Below, one piece after another: positions 13,662 to 27,339 of a stretch of 64,000 nt of DNA (position 1 is its first letter; every line of letters starts with the position of its first letter). Source of the stretch: Trochalopteron elliotii (taxonomy: Eukaryota; Chordata; Aves; Passeriformes; Leiothrichidae); NCBI GenBank assembly GCA_024734555.1, contig JANPWX010000162.1:1262204-1326203 (forward strand), written 5' to 3'. The position numbers were made by a program, and so were the translations under genes. The notes below the pieces were generated by a model that saw nothing but the letters and a program-made list of their open reading frames with translations, was not told the origin of the DNA and searched no databases.

Positions 13662-16600
13662 TTAAGGAGAACATAAAAATATACCTCATACTGTAAGATC
13701 AATGTCCAATTCACAGATTCAAGAGTTAAAACTAACCACTGTAAAATATATTTTATGCAATACCGAAAACCCTTGGCAATCTCTGTGAAGAATTTCAATG
13801 CTCAGATAATCCTGGGAGGAGCTTTGTACAATGTCATAAAGTGCACAAGTGACAATTTGCAGCAGCACGTGCAGGACCACGCAGAAAAAAAGCACACAGG
13901 AGTGCCAAATTCTCAGAGAGCCAAACTTAAACCTCATCCTAGTAAAACAAAAGTAGCCTGGACATCAGCAGGACTGATGATAAAAACAGAGTGCAGGACA
14001 CCTCAAATCTAATCCAAAATTCAAACCCATCTCTTACTAAAATGTAAAGAGAATTTGAAATTTTTTTCTCTTCCTCACTTGCAACTTTCTGTGAAATGTA
14101 GACAGAGTTGTATACCTCAAAGGTCAAATGCATTTTGCAGGAGAAAGAGGAGGCCAAAAATACCAAACTATTCTGACAAGAACAAGTAAAAATTATTTAG
14201 GGTCCATGAAAAATGTGTAATTTAAAGAGTATACATTTATTTTTTAATGTGTGTCTGTGAATGTCTGGGCACCTATCATCCCTAGGTGGAAAAACATTTC
14301 CCTATGACAATTCAGAGAAACATAAACAGTCCAGTTATATCCCTTATTATTCAGTTATATCCCTGAGAGTGATTTGCTTTCTGAGGAGTTTGGGAATCCC
14401 AAATTGCTAATTACAGCATTTTCATGCAAAAATAGCTTCTTACCTACCTACAGTAGGTAGAATTCCCAGAAACCAGATGAGATCTACTCTCATATCTTTA
14501 AAGTGTTTGGCTGGTAGTGATTTCAAAAACAAATATTGAGGTCTTTATAAAACAAAGTTAACTCCAAATTGTCACATTACTAATTAGAAGCTTTTGCCCA
14601 TGGCCCTTAGCAATATGATAATTTATTTAAAACAGATACAGTCCTGAAAGTGACCCACTTAAAATTATTAAAAGGACATGGTGTTTATTGTTGCTGTCCA
14701 TAAAACAAGCAATGGCTTTTGAATATGCAGACTCTTCAGATGTAATTAATATGATTGGCTTCTGCTGGAATACAATCTTCTGTGTTTGAGGGAGTTGAAT
14801 GCAAAAACTAATCAGGTTGATTTAATATGCTTGTGAAAAAAAATCATCAGCTTTTTTCAGTGCAACTGACAATAATTCTGATGCCAATCCCCTTTTCTGA
14901 GAAAATAACTCAAATTTTCCTCAGTAAGGCAGGAAATCTCAAGAGCACGGAGTAAACCAGTGCTGATAAATGTGGGATGATTAACAAGGAAGAAATAAAA
15001 GCATGTGTCCATTTATAGTAACAATAATCATGTTATTTAATTAACTAGAAGGTTTTCAGCAAGTGTTAGGGACAATTATTTGACCATCACAGCACAGCCT
15101 CATCAATCCAGCCCAAAACACACAGTTCCACCAAATGACCTGCAAATATCTAACCTTAAGGAGAAGATAGAATGCAGCTAAATGTGTTATGACATCAGCA
15201 ATTAAACCGAGCAGGTTTGATCACTCAGCTCAGAAATCAATGCCTATAAACTGCTGAACATTTAAATGTGCACATTTTTCTTTTCTAGTGGTTAAAGGCC
15301 CTCCAGCCACCACAAAATACTGTTCTTGGTACTGCTCACATTACTAGATGCTCTAGTATTACACAGTAGCTGAAATCTTCCTTCCTCTTCCAAAATGTAA
15401 TATTCTACATTACAAGACACAGAAAAATCCCCCAGTGTGAAATAAAACACGAAAAGCAAAGTCACATATTTGGAACTACAAGGAATTTTGCTCTGTTTGA
15501 ATGAAAACAATAAAAGAATTTGGTAAAATCTGAATCACCAGCAAGAGTCTTTAAATATTAAATAAAAAGTTTTGGTTTACTTTGATTCACTCCCCTCCTT
15601 TTCTAAAATAAACACAAAATGAACATTTTAATACTGGACGTGGCTTTTACTTTGTGAGAAACGTGGTATATTATTTTGCTTGTGAAGGTGCCAAAATCCT
15701 CATTCCCTCCTGATGTACATATTTATTTGATTGTTAGCTGAAAAAAGTTTAAAAGATACTCCAAATCCCCAAAACAATCCCTTAAGAGTCCAAGGCAAAG
15801 CAGAAAGGACAGTTTAACTCTCAGTTCCTGCCAGGTGGAAGAAGACTTAACAACTAAAATCCAGAAAAAGACATCAAGTTTGATATTAATAAAATTCTGT
15901 GAGAAGAGTGATTAAGTAGTGGAAAAGATGGCCAAGAAAACTGACTGTCAGGGCTGCTTTTAAAAATTCATTAGTCAGGGATAGTTTAAGACATAATTGA
16001 CCCACTGGGGGTGGGGGAATGGGTCAGATATCCTCTAGAAATCCTTTCAGTTTTCTGCTGTATGGTTGGAATGTTTATTTTTTTGAACACAAAAAGCAGT
16101 CAGCACCTCTCCAACAACTTCAACAAGCACAAAAAAGCCAGAGGGAAATCTCACTCAGAGCTCAAATTTGGGCACCTCAGGAAACACCGAGGAGTTGATA
16201 AGCACTGTAAATAAATACCCTTGTTGTGTAATTTTAACATAAAACTGGTTCCACCTTCATGCCCATGCTATGTGCCTCTACCACCTGTACTTAAGGATTT
16301 TAGGATCTTCCTAGTTCGAGGCCAGAGAAATCCACTTTCACCCGGGTTCCTGTGGTGTAACAGTGACACCCAGTGACAAGTTTACACTTTAACTTCCTGT
16401 CAGCATCCAGAAAATGCCATCACTCTTCTGTTCAGAGGGAAAAGGCAAAAAGCAGTTTGTCTATCAGTTACAAATGTCCTTTGTGTGCCTCCTGTGAGAG
16501 CTCAGGAAGGAGCTCGGCCCGGGAAGAAAATGCTCTGCCTGCTAATTCTTCATTAAGAGGCAGGGTTAAGGTTAGGGATTCTTCAGGATTGGGTTAGGCT

Positions 16601-18219
16601 TCCTCTCTGAAGGAGGAGTAAACTTCTGTTTAGGTGCTCTGATGATTTTTCCTGGCCTTCTTAAGCTTTCACAATTACCTGGCCCACACAAGCCAAGAAC
16701 GTGCATCAAGTTTGATCGTGGTGTAACAGTTACCCGTTTGAGATTCTGAGAGGAAAGTGAAATGAAGTAGACCATTCTTCTGCCTGGACTACAAGGATTT
16801 CTGATCTGTAAGAGGCCCATTATGAATTCTCCCTCTCTCTTTTCTCTTTGAGGATTAAATAAAATCATAAATCCCTACAGACACATGCAGTGCAGTTTCA
16901 GTAAAGTTGCCTTCCACACGATCAAGAATTCTAATAAAAGACATAAATTCTTCTTCAACCTTGAATCACAGTGACAGCTTCTCAGTGCCCACATCACTGC
17001 ACAGTTAGAACAGAAAATATTCCACTGGAAACCAGCCTAGACCTCACATTCTATATCAGGCTGTTGCTTTATTTTAAAGGTAGGTTTATTTTCCTCTTCA
17101 ATAATTTTTAGCAGCTTGAAATGACTGCTAAAGTAAAATGTACAGCATTTTTGGAATTGAGGGAAGCTGTAGCTTTTAAAAGCATAACCAACATGCCATA
17201 GGTGCATTCAGGTAAGAGTCTACCTCAGGCCAAACTGCAGGAATCTACATTACAGATTGAAAACAGTAATAATTCAGGAGCTGCTTACCTGTAATTAGTT
17301 GTGAGGTTTTTTTCCAATACACATTTTTATGCACCTGCTTCCCCCTGCCATGAATATTACAATATAAACTAATAGGCTAGTAGAAAGTTAGGAATTGTTT
17401 TGAAAATAACAAAGAACAAGAAAAAAATTGTCTGACACTTTTTCAGAGTTCTTACCAATGTATAAGAAAATAGACTCAGTAGAACTGGGAAAGACAGAAA
17501 AGGCTAATGGGAAATCGGAAAGAAATATATTAAAGGCTTCTAAAATGGTTTGCAAACCTGCAGATGATGGCCAGAGTACACTGAGCTTTCTAGCACAAAA
17601 GCCAATGAGCATGGAATACCTGAATAGCAGGAGGAAAATTCAATGAGAGCTTTGCACATTCTCTGTACAAGGCAGAGCTGCAGCCTGGGCCTCACCAGCA
17701 GAAGATTCCACTCTGTGGGTTTTACACAGACACAAAGCACCTCATGAAAAAAAAAAAAAAAATAATAAAAAAAACCCTTTTCATCTCTCCTCATACTTTT
17801 CCCTGTGCTTCCAGCCTGGCTGCTACTGGAGACAGGATGTTGAGCTAAATGGAGCTACAGTCTACAGCCAAGCAAGCAGATTCCTGCCACTAGAAAGACT
17901 TATGACCATGTTTGCTTCTCCTGTGAAGACTGGCTGCATATTTATGATCTCTCCCACAATGACCAGCAAGCACCTGCATATACAACAGTTGTAGGGAGAT
18001 GTGATGAATGAGTTCTGACAGCAACAAATCAGTCTCATGGAACAACCTTTGCCTCTTAAAACGTGTTTTCATGGCATACACAGAGTATCAACAATTGCCA
18101 TGTGACACCTCTGTCTCTAATACTCCCCACAGATGAACCTGCTGTGAAATGTCTCCACTGGAGCAGCTTTTGTACTTTATATTTTATTTTTTGTATTATA
18201 TTTATAGAAGGGTCTTCAG
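13662..18219. other. Intergenic, no gene recognised
   Basis: AT-rich non-coding DNA. The part at about 15000-15260 is repeat-free with several TAAT cores (TTAATTAACTAG) and could be regulatory. A poly(A) tract is at about 17746-17775. Confidence 0.6.
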
Positions 18220-18500
18220 GTACGTTTCAGGCAGATGAAGCCCCCTCAGGGGCTACACCCAAAATGGACAATGGTGACAGGTTTTCACACCTTTATCAGT
18301 TTGGTCCATTTGCAGATTGGGGGTTAATCTCCCAATTACAGCTTCAGGTAACGGAGTCATTTTCCCCAAGTTTGGTGCCCCCAACTCACTTTTGTTTTAG
18401 GGCCTGAGGTAGTGAGGTGTCCTTGATTCCCAGGCCTGGAGAGGAATTGTGTCTCATCAAAGTGGGGAAGCAGCAGCTCACACTGTATGTGGAGATTAGA
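18220..18500. mobile_element. Possible diverged interspersed repeat
   Basis: A block around GGGGGTTAATCTCCCAATTA and TCATTTTCCCCAAGTTTGG has a texture I associate with songbird LTR sequences. It gives a 114-codon plus-strand frame (18063-18407) without recognisable domains. Family assignment is not possible from this sequence alone. Confidence 0.25.
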
Positions 18501-20104
18501 GTTACACACCAAGGAATTACAGGATTACAAATATATGAAGAATGTAAAAGCTAAAATCCTAAGGCATCAATACTAGGCAGCATTCCAGCAGGAGTACATG
18601 CAGCCCATGTACTCTGATTCACATTCAAAGTGTCTGACACTTAGCTATCTCCAGCTTCAATAAATTCAGCTGTGTCAGTTCAGAAAAATTCAACTGGCTG
18701 TGAGGAGGAGCTCAAAACAGTGTTGCTTCAGCCAAGCCTTGTTTTGAAATACACAATATCAGAAGATGAGGATGGTTTAGCAGGGAAACCAGGTGACAAT
18801 CTGGGATGGAGCTCAGCATTTATATGTATCACCACATCCTACGTTCACACCTGCACATCTAAGGATTCATTCTGTGCCTGAGGAGGCTAACATGCCTTGG
18901 GAGACAATGAGACAGAAACAAGGAAAGAGTAGAGTATGGCAACAAATAACTTCTAGACATCTTGCCAAACAGTGAAATCCAGAGCACTATTGAATTTTGC
19001 AAGCAAATAAAGGAGGGATTACTTATCTGTTAGTTAAATAGTTTCCTCAAAGGGAGCAAAACCTCATAAAACCTTTATGTTTCAAGTTCTTACTAGTGAA
19101 GACATAACAGTGAGGCAGATACTAAACCTAAAACACCTCTAATGGATTTGGAAAAAACCTGAAATTAGCTGATTCACCACACTTAGCCTCTACTGTACAT
19201 AACAGTCCTGCTGCCAGTTGCCATCCCGACAAACTGAAGTTTCTCTAAAGAAGACTAAAAATAATAAAGCCTGGAGTTCAGGCAACTGCCTTGATGCAGG
19301 CACAAGCAAATTAAACTATGCCAACATGACAGGCCTTATGTCAGCCTTGGCCTACATTCCACAGTTCCCCTGCTGAGACCTTGTGGCTGTCAAGTGCTCC
19401 TGATCATGCCCCAGTGATCCCAAAACTCCTCAGCTCAGTGGGTGAAACATCCAAATCACAGTCAGCAGATGTCTAGCACACAGTCAGCACAACGAGACAG
19501 CACCACATTGTTAGCAACAACAACAGAACAATGTCAGCACAGAAGGCAGTAAGCACAACTCTGGCTAGCACGACATTTTGTGCACAAAAAACCCCAGCAG
19601 GATCCTATGAAGACGTTTGACATTTTTACTATAGGCAAAAATGCTCTGGTTCTTATGACTGAAGAGCCTTCCTAACTCAGGCTGCAGCAGGAACCCAAAA
19701 TACTTGTGTTCTTCAGAAAAAAAACCAAAAACCAAACAACAAAGTTTATCCCCAGTTGCATTGCCAAGTAGATTGGTGTAGAGTTCTTGAGCTCACGGAA
19801 CAGGAGACATTTTGGGGATTCAGAAACATCTGATGTAATTGCTATTGACAATAGAACAATACCACTCAAGGAAAAAAAAAATGGGTGTTAAGAAAAACAA
19901 TTAGAGGTCTGTCCTGTACCATATTTTGGACCCATCTGACATCAGATCTACCAGCTCCTGTGACCAACAGTATGTGTGTGTATGTGAGGTTTGCATCACT
20001 TTCCATTGCCTCTCCTTACACAATTTCACACTGTCCCCTGCTGACAGGTGTACCTAAGTACGTGCTCTATAAACTAGAGTAAGTTGTTTGGTTTCCTAAA
20101 CACA
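18500..20104. other. Intergenic, no gene recognised
   Basis: Non-coding. The part at 19440-19580 is enriched in short AGCAC/CAGCA words but is not a clean tandem array. Nothing else is recognised. Confidence 0.6.
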
Positions 20105-20640
20105 TTTGAGGTTTACTCTTGTTGCAGCAGGCCTCTTGTTAGAGGATAGAAATGAGCCAAGACACAAACTTCTTGCTTATCACAGCATGAAAAGTCTCCT
20201 GGTTTATTCCTCTCTACAGCTCAGCCATCCTGACTCCAGCTATTCACTGCCTCTGGCTGCAGCAGCTCCTGCTGTGGCTTTCCCTTGCAGCCTCTGCAGG
20301 TTATTTCCTGCTAAACTCTGACTGCAGGTATTAATTTGCAGACCCTAACTGCAGGTTCCAACAGCAGGCTCTATCTGCACACCCAGACTCACCTCAGAGC
20401 AGTGATTCTCTCTCCTCAGGCTCCATCTCCATGATTCTCTGCTTCCCACATCCTCAAGGTTCCTTCTCCTTCATGATCCCCCTCACCAGTTCAGCCACTC
20501 CCTTTTCTCACACTTACCTTTATTGGACACAGCTGTAACTCATCAGGGCAAGGCTGTTTTGGTAATTAACACAGTTGTTACTAATCAGGGGCAACGGTCA
20601 CCTGTATTTCCTTGTCTTACATTTTCTCTGTTCATCCTCT
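20105..20640 (-). mobile_element. Possible LTR-like interspersed repeat
   Basis: A segment enriched in C/T-rich blocks and CTGCAG motifs, with minus-strand AATAAA hexamers at about 20203-20208 and at 20519-20524. Two diverged copies of a unit containing ACACAGYTGTWACTMATCAGG lie at about 20525-20600. The texture resembles avian LTR elements read in reverse, but no family, target duplication or internal gene can be assigned. Confidence 0.35.
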
Positions 20641-23051
20641 GCTTTCTAAACTCTCAAATGAAAAATCTGGACAGTGGAAGAGAGGAAAGTAATGATTCAG
20701 AGAAAACCAGTGTTTCAAAAATTATATAAAGACAATGTCTATCATATTAAAGACAACTCCATAAAAGAAGACTGCCTATCTCTTTTCTCATTCTTTTTTT
20801 ATCACTTGATTTTGCTTGACTCTATGGTCACATTTAGATCTTTCATGTCATTTACCTTTAGTACTCAAAATTCACAGCAAAAATCTCTTTGCAAAGTTCA
20901 AGTTTTACTGGGCTACTTGTTTTTCTGTCATGGCATGTGATGACTTCTGTCCTAACAGCAATGAAAGTTACATTTATAAAATGTGTAGCCCATTACCATT
21001 CAGTGAACAAAAGCAAAGAGCACCAACTTAGCTTGCACAACAGCAACGAAACCACTGTGCAGTTATAAAAAAAAATAGAGGTGATACTGTGTCTGTTATC
21101 TGTCTCTAATACACAGTGACAACCAAACACAAACATATTTTCAAGGGTATTTTAAGCACTGCAAGGAAAATCTGTGTATCCAGACAGATATAAGTGTCTA
21201 ACAACTAACACTGTGTTAGCCTCACCCACAATAGCAATTAAGAGTTTCACAGTATTTATCAGTGGTTAGTCTGTTGTCACACAGGCCAAGAGACAAAGCA
21301 TGTATTCCCTATTTTCCACTACATTGCCACACACCTAAAAATGAAGGGGAAAAATTGTCCAAAGAATTGTTAACAAAAAAAAACCCCACTGTTGGCAACA
21401 AGGTTAGGAAATTACTACAACAGTGACTCACCTTCCCTTCACATCAGGATGATCTGGGTGCTCTCTTACCCATTTTGGACACCCCTGCTGTGATGTTTTT
21501 GCTCTACCATAATAATCAAAATCTCTTTATGCACCCCTGTAAATAATTTATACAGAAAAAAAAAACCACACACGGAGATTTTTCTCCTCTTCTTCAGTTG
21601 GACAAGTGTCCAAAACACTAGTTGTGAGATACCTGCCTGTTCCTTGTATTGCTGAAATATAATATTGAAGATTATACCCAAGTAAAATATTGAAGCAGAG
21701 TATAACTAGAATGGTAGAACAAAAAGTTATCTATTGTTAAAAAGAGAAAGAACCTTCCCTATTTTCTTTTCCCAGGCTTCTTAAGAGCTATGACAGCAAC
21801 TGGTTATATTTTGTATTTCAGTCCAGACAAAATAGTCAGATTTCCTTCCTGGGAAGAAATTTCACAAATTTGTGAAATTTGCCTTGTGGATGCTATCAAT
21901 GGCTTTTGTAAAGCCATTTATTATGACATATGGTTGCATGCAGAACATGCAAAGCCCTGCCCTGTGCAGTTACTTACTGCTGCAGCACAGTGCCAAAAGT
22001 AGCAGCATGAGAATGTGCAGGGCAGGATTCATGCCTGGAGACAAATTCAGATGCCAAAATACCCAGAGTAATCAATCTCATGCTGAATCAGACAAAAGGG
22101 TTCCATCACAGCACACTGCTCACTGCAAAGGGAGAAGATAGAAATTAATATATGAAGGGAAAGCATAAAAATATCTGAAAATGCTCTGGAAAAATCCTTT
22201 CCACATAAGAGAGGTGCTTCTTCAGTAACCAACATTTCCACTTCCAAGAATTTTCTGGAAATATAATTGTCTATAATACACAATTTTAGTAAAATGAGGT
22301 AACATTGAAGGTGCTACAAACCAAAATTTCATCACCAGGAGCACAAAGAATCCACCAGCTCTGTCACTGGTGTTACTAATGTTATGATACAATAAAAATG
22401 CAAACAGATTTGTTGAAAAAACAATTCAAGCTGTTCTCTAGAAGAACTGCAAAACTAAAAGTCCAGTTTAATTTCAAGTCTAGTGTTTTAACAAATAGTG
22501 TTTCTCATTTTTTTTGAGTCCTATTTGTAGAAGAAACAGTAAGAATATTTCGCTAGATATTAAGAAAACCTTAGAAATAAACCCCCAAGCACTTTAGGAT
22601 TCTGATGTTTAGTTTTCCTTAAAACAATATCACCCGTGTCAGGCAGTACAATCCCACTCACCATAAAAATTTACAGGATGATAGATGGCCTGGAAAGTGG
22701 AAACTGAGTATGAGAACTCCTCGCTCTGATAGATGCCTCTCTACAAAAGGCAAAATATGGAAACAGATTGTCATATTGTTCATTGAGCACCTTCAAGGAG
22801 CTGAAATTCCTTGGAAAAAGGAATGACAACTGTGTGGAAATGACAAAGTTACTGTTTCCTCTTGTACTAAACATTGAAGGACAGTGAAGAAAGGAAATTC
22901 ATGTAAGAGAATGAAAAATGCAAAAGGAAACAGAACACCTACTCCTACCAGCTGATCCAAACCTCTAAATTCCAAAATTAGTCAACATTCTGGGAAAAAG
23001 CCTCCAAGTTATTTAATAAAATATTATGAAAAAAGACCAACCAATATGTGA
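20640..23051. other. Intergenic, no gene recognised
   Basis: AT-rich. Contains the 24-bp palindrome at 21857-21880 (separate entry). No coding exon or RNA gene is recognised. Confidence 0.6.
21857..21880. repeat. 24-bp perfect palindrome
   Basis: The half-site AAATTTCACAAA is followed directly by its exact reverse complement, with no spacer. Confidence 0.95.
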
Positions 23052-23330
23052 CCAGTGACTGGACTCCAGGAAACAGCATGAAGCTGATTTAGGAGAAGTT
23101 TAGGCTGGATATCAGGAGAAGATTTTCACCAATTGGTGGTTGGGCACTGGAACAGGATACTCAGGGAACTGGTGTCATCATCAGGCCCAGCTGAATTCAA
23201 GAAGCATTTGGACAAGGCTGTCAGGCACATTATGAGATTTTGGGGGTGTTCTGTGAGGGGCCAGGAGTTGAACTTCATGATCCTGAGGGGTCTCGTCCTA
23301 TTCAGCTTATTCTATTCTGTTCTACATGCC
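23052..23330 (+). mobile_element. CR1 LINE 3'-end fragment
   Basis: The order CCAGGAAACAGCATGAAGCT, GTTTAGGCTGGATATCAGG, GGTTGGGCACTGGAACAGG, TTCAAGAAGCATTTGGACAA, GTGAGGGGCCAGGAGTTG and GATCCTGAGGGGTCTCGTCC matches the 3' UTR of songbird-type CR1 elements. It ends in a degraded TTCTATTCTGTTC tail. The copy is 5'-truncated and diverged. Confidence 0.9.
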
Positions 23331-26300
23331 AAATAATCAAATACCAGAGGAGTACCAGCATGTGTATAATATTTATAAAATGGTGAGAAGAAATATAATA
23401 AACACCTAAAATATAATAATATCATATTGGATAATAAACATAAAAAGGAAAGAAGCAAGCATAGTGAGAGAATATAGAAAAAACTCCTGAAATCACTTCT
23501 AATTTGGAAAAACTCCAGCATAAAATCAGTCTGAAGATGGCAACTAAGAAAATACAATATATACTCACAGTTTATCCAACGTGCCCAGTGAATTCTGGGT
23601 TGCAAGGTGTAATTTTTAAAGCCTTTTTTTTCCCCTGTTAAATATACCAAACACAACTCACGTGTCAGTTGTCTACATTTGAATTGATAAATTAAAAGGA
23701 GAGTGTAATGACCCAGCCTTATCACTGGCACCAAAAGTATCCTACCCAGACCTCAGAAAAGAAATGCAAGAAACTCTGTGCAGTGGTGATGGTCACTGGA
23801 TCCCCGAGTGTGAACAGCTACTGCCAGACTTCAGGAAGTGTCTGTCACAACGGATCTATTTTGATGTCCATTATGAAACCCTCCTGGGGTTAAATAATAC
23901 ACAGATACAAGACAGTTTCACCTCCACTGGAAGGGTTTTAAAAATGAAATTAGACATGTTTTTGAGGCAAAATATTTTGCAGTTAACTCCCCAGGTCTGC
24001 ACATATTCCTGTAGAATCTGTGGCCAAAGGAAGCTCCTCTAAACCATTTCCCGTCACCTCCTCTGATCTGTCAGATTCAATTGGGCTTTTCTTGCAGCAC
24101 TACTTGTCCTGTACTGAGAGGAGAACAAACAAACAACTTAGCTCATCCTTCTATGTTTATAACTGCAATCTAAAAACCAGTATTTGGTATTTAATTCACT
24201 TGTTTAAAGATCAGAACTGTTTCTACATACATTATTCACTACTGCACATTTCAGTCTACTGTACCTTACTTATTTCCAGCATTTGTTTAATACACAAAAT
24301 CATAGGGGCTAAAATCTAAGTGTTTGTTTTATTTTCAAACAACCTTGCAGTTGGCAGTGAAACAAACTGAATTCTTCTGAATGGAGCTGGGTGACACTGA
24401 ATGTGAGCTCAGTACTGCACCCCAAGGCAGCACAGAATCTGAAAAACATGGAAGCTAAAACTTAAGGCATCACCTGTGCCAGTGTATTTTGGAAGCATTG
24501 TGAATAATGGCAAGCTTTACCTACAAAGATGAGCAGCAGCCCAACTTTACAGCTCCAAGGATTAGATCCCAGTTCTGGGCCCACGACAGGACACTGACAT
24601 ACCCTTGCCTTCCACACAAACAGAAGAAAAGAAGCTGGTTCTTTACACTGATGGATGCTCACAGCCACAGTGGGAGTCATTCTGCTGCCAGGGCACCATG
24701 TGCTGCTCAAGGAGCTGTTTGCCTGCCTGTCCTAACAGAAAAGCTGTGAACCAGAACGAAATGTGCACCTAAATATTTCCATTTCTGCAGCTATGCACAT
24801 CCATGTTTCAGTTTCTACTCCACTGTACCCAACTGGGAGCTGTACTTGATTAAAACCCTGTCCTAAAGACTGGCTCCCTCTAGTGCAAATTGCCAGGAAT
24901 CTGATTCTGTAATATACAACACCAGGCTTCAATCAGTTTTCTTAAATTGCACATTCTAAGATACCAGACCTCTTGTTTGATATTTCAGTCGTTAACAATC
25001 TTGCTCTGAATAAAGCACCTGTGGTCAGCTTTAGTCTTTAATGTAATAAATACAGATTATGTTCAATTAAACAATTTCAACTTCTCACTAGGGATTTGAT
25101 GTCTGGAGTTCACTTCCAGCTAGAAAGCAGAGAAGCTAGAAAGCTATTTTAATAGAAATATACATAGACAAAACTGCAACAGCTAATGACTGTTAACAGG
25201 CCACAGGTATGGTGCTTTTTGGTGCTCTTTCTCATGACAGAATCTGTACTCCCAGGGGTTTTTTGATCCTGTTCCAGCACTGGTAGCTCTGCATACTGCA
25301 GACCTATGCCAGTACAGCTGTCAAGAAGTAAAGTTTGAGTACTCTGCTGGAGATCTGAGCATAGCAAGTGGATTTTACCTCCAACAAACTTCAGCCAAGG
25401 CTTCAGCAGGAACCACTTCTGTCCTTGCAGGGAGATAAAGGCTTTGCTCAGACAGTTTTTCTAGAGCACCGCAGCAAGAATGGACAGGAAACTCCTTTTC
25501 TCAAGGTATTGACAAGGTCAAATATTTCTTTCTTCCACTCCCAAAAGGCCTTACCCTATATTCCCTTCTCCTACTCACATTAGCTGCTGATTTGATTGGG
25601 TTTTCATTTTTGCTTTACATGCTTACCCTCCACATTACTTATGTCTCTCAAGACAAAAAGCTTCAAGAGTGAGAGTTTCTAGACAGTCTGTGCTTTTTGC
25701 TCTGTCTCTATAGAAATTATACCATGTAACACATAATAAAATGAAATATTTCTTCAGAAGAAGTTAATTGTCATTAACACAAACGCTTCACAGAATACTA
25801 AGGAATAACAAAGGAAATCTTATTTGTAATAAAATGTAAGTGTAATTTGGGGGAAAAAAATGCTCAGAAGTGCCAATCCCAGCTGGGGAACTACAACACA
25901 CCATCCCCCAAGTTCTTTGCAGTAGGGGTAATGTTTGAAACATCCATCTCTAAGTAGTACTTTTGGACACAGGGCATTTATTTTAGATTTCCAGTAACAG
26001 TTCTGTCAGACTCTGCAAGATCTCCCTCTCCAGATTATCTTCAAACATATCTGAGTGAAAGGGCAAACAGAAATTTGAAAGAGATGATTGATTCCTTTGT
26101 GGGGGATAGAGTTACCCACTGAGACAGGAACATACATGAATTCTGATTTGCAATCATTTCCACTATTTATGAGGTCACAGGACATGCTCCTGCTGAGCTC
26201 AATTTAGCAAGAGCTTTAGCAAGATCAGTGCAGAGGGTATTACAATCACATTGACTTGGTGATGTCTAAACTACAACAAATTCATAACTCAAAACTATAA

Positions 26301-27339
26301 ATAGACTGAAAGCCAAACAGATCTCAGTACACAGATTAAAAAGCTAAAATGCAAATGGTAGTTAAATAATGGTCTTAAAGGCATCATTAATTATGAGTTA
26401 AAAAAAGAGATGTAGTTCATGCACTCTAGGCAGGCACACTGAAGCCAACAAGAACTTCAGGTGGTCATGAAATGCTTCAGTTTAAAACAAACAAACAAAA
26501 ATTCCACCAAACAGCAACAAAAAAAACCCCCACCTCTCCTTTCTGTCACAGAAAGAAACATTTCAGCCATAACCACCCATTTCTTCCCAGGGCACTGAGG
26601 ACCATCCCACTGAATGACTTGCATGGGATTTGAATTTCAGTCTCCTTTCTTCCTATGAGGATTGTGTAATGATCACTGCAAGTTGATGGCTACAAATACA
26701 GAATGTTCTGTGGGATTGTTTCTCTTCAGATTATGCATATCTAAACAAGCTGAAGCAAATATACACAAATATTTCATCCCTTTCCTTTTAATTCATCTTT
26801 TTTTATTATCCTTTAACTGATGTTTTATATAAATTAATAAATTATATGTTCTTCTTTCATCTTTACAGGGATTTAAAATTTGCTATTTCTTAATTTTAAC
26901 AACATAGTATTTGGATCAAAAGATCTTTAATATGTTGTACATTCCTCTATTTTCTTGTCTGGGAAACTTCCTTTGCTCTTCATATCCCAGACTTTGGCAG
27001 GAACCTGTCCATAGAAACAGCAACAGCAGTGGAAATGGAATCAAAATATTCCACCTAGTTATGTTGGCTTATTCTTTTCTTAAGTGTAGTCTTTGGTTTC
27101 ACCACACTTAAGTATATTTTATTGGTGTTTGCAATGTGCATTTTAACAGAACTGTGAAGGGTGCTGCAAAGTTGAGAACAATCTGCTTTTTCTTCCTGGT
27201 AAACCAGACTATAGGAAAAAAACCCATTCCAGTAATTTAGTTTATCCCTGCGTATAAAATAACAGAAGTCAAGGTGCCTGTGCTGTTATTATTTTCTCCT
27301 GATGTTTTTGACACCATTGTGCTGAGCTTTATGGCATTC
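23331..27339. other. Intergenic, no gene recognised
   Basis: AT-rich non-coding sequence. Short open frames here have no recognisable domains. An octamer ATGCAAAT is at 26349-26356 and an A/C-rich tract at about 26490-26535. Confidence 0.6.

Noticed and set aside
14447..14463. CTACCTACAGTAGGTAG short palindrome
   Set aside because: An 8-bp arm with a single central base is within chance expectation for a 64-kb window.
16560..16600. GGTTAAGGTTAGGGATT as an interstitial telomeric repeat
   Set aside because: Only one TTAGGG unit and degenerate neighbours; too short to call.
23312..23734. 140-codon minus-strand frame
   Set aside because: Composition is dominated by AT-rich leucine/phenylalanine codons and no domain is recognised; starts at the edge of a CR1 fragment.
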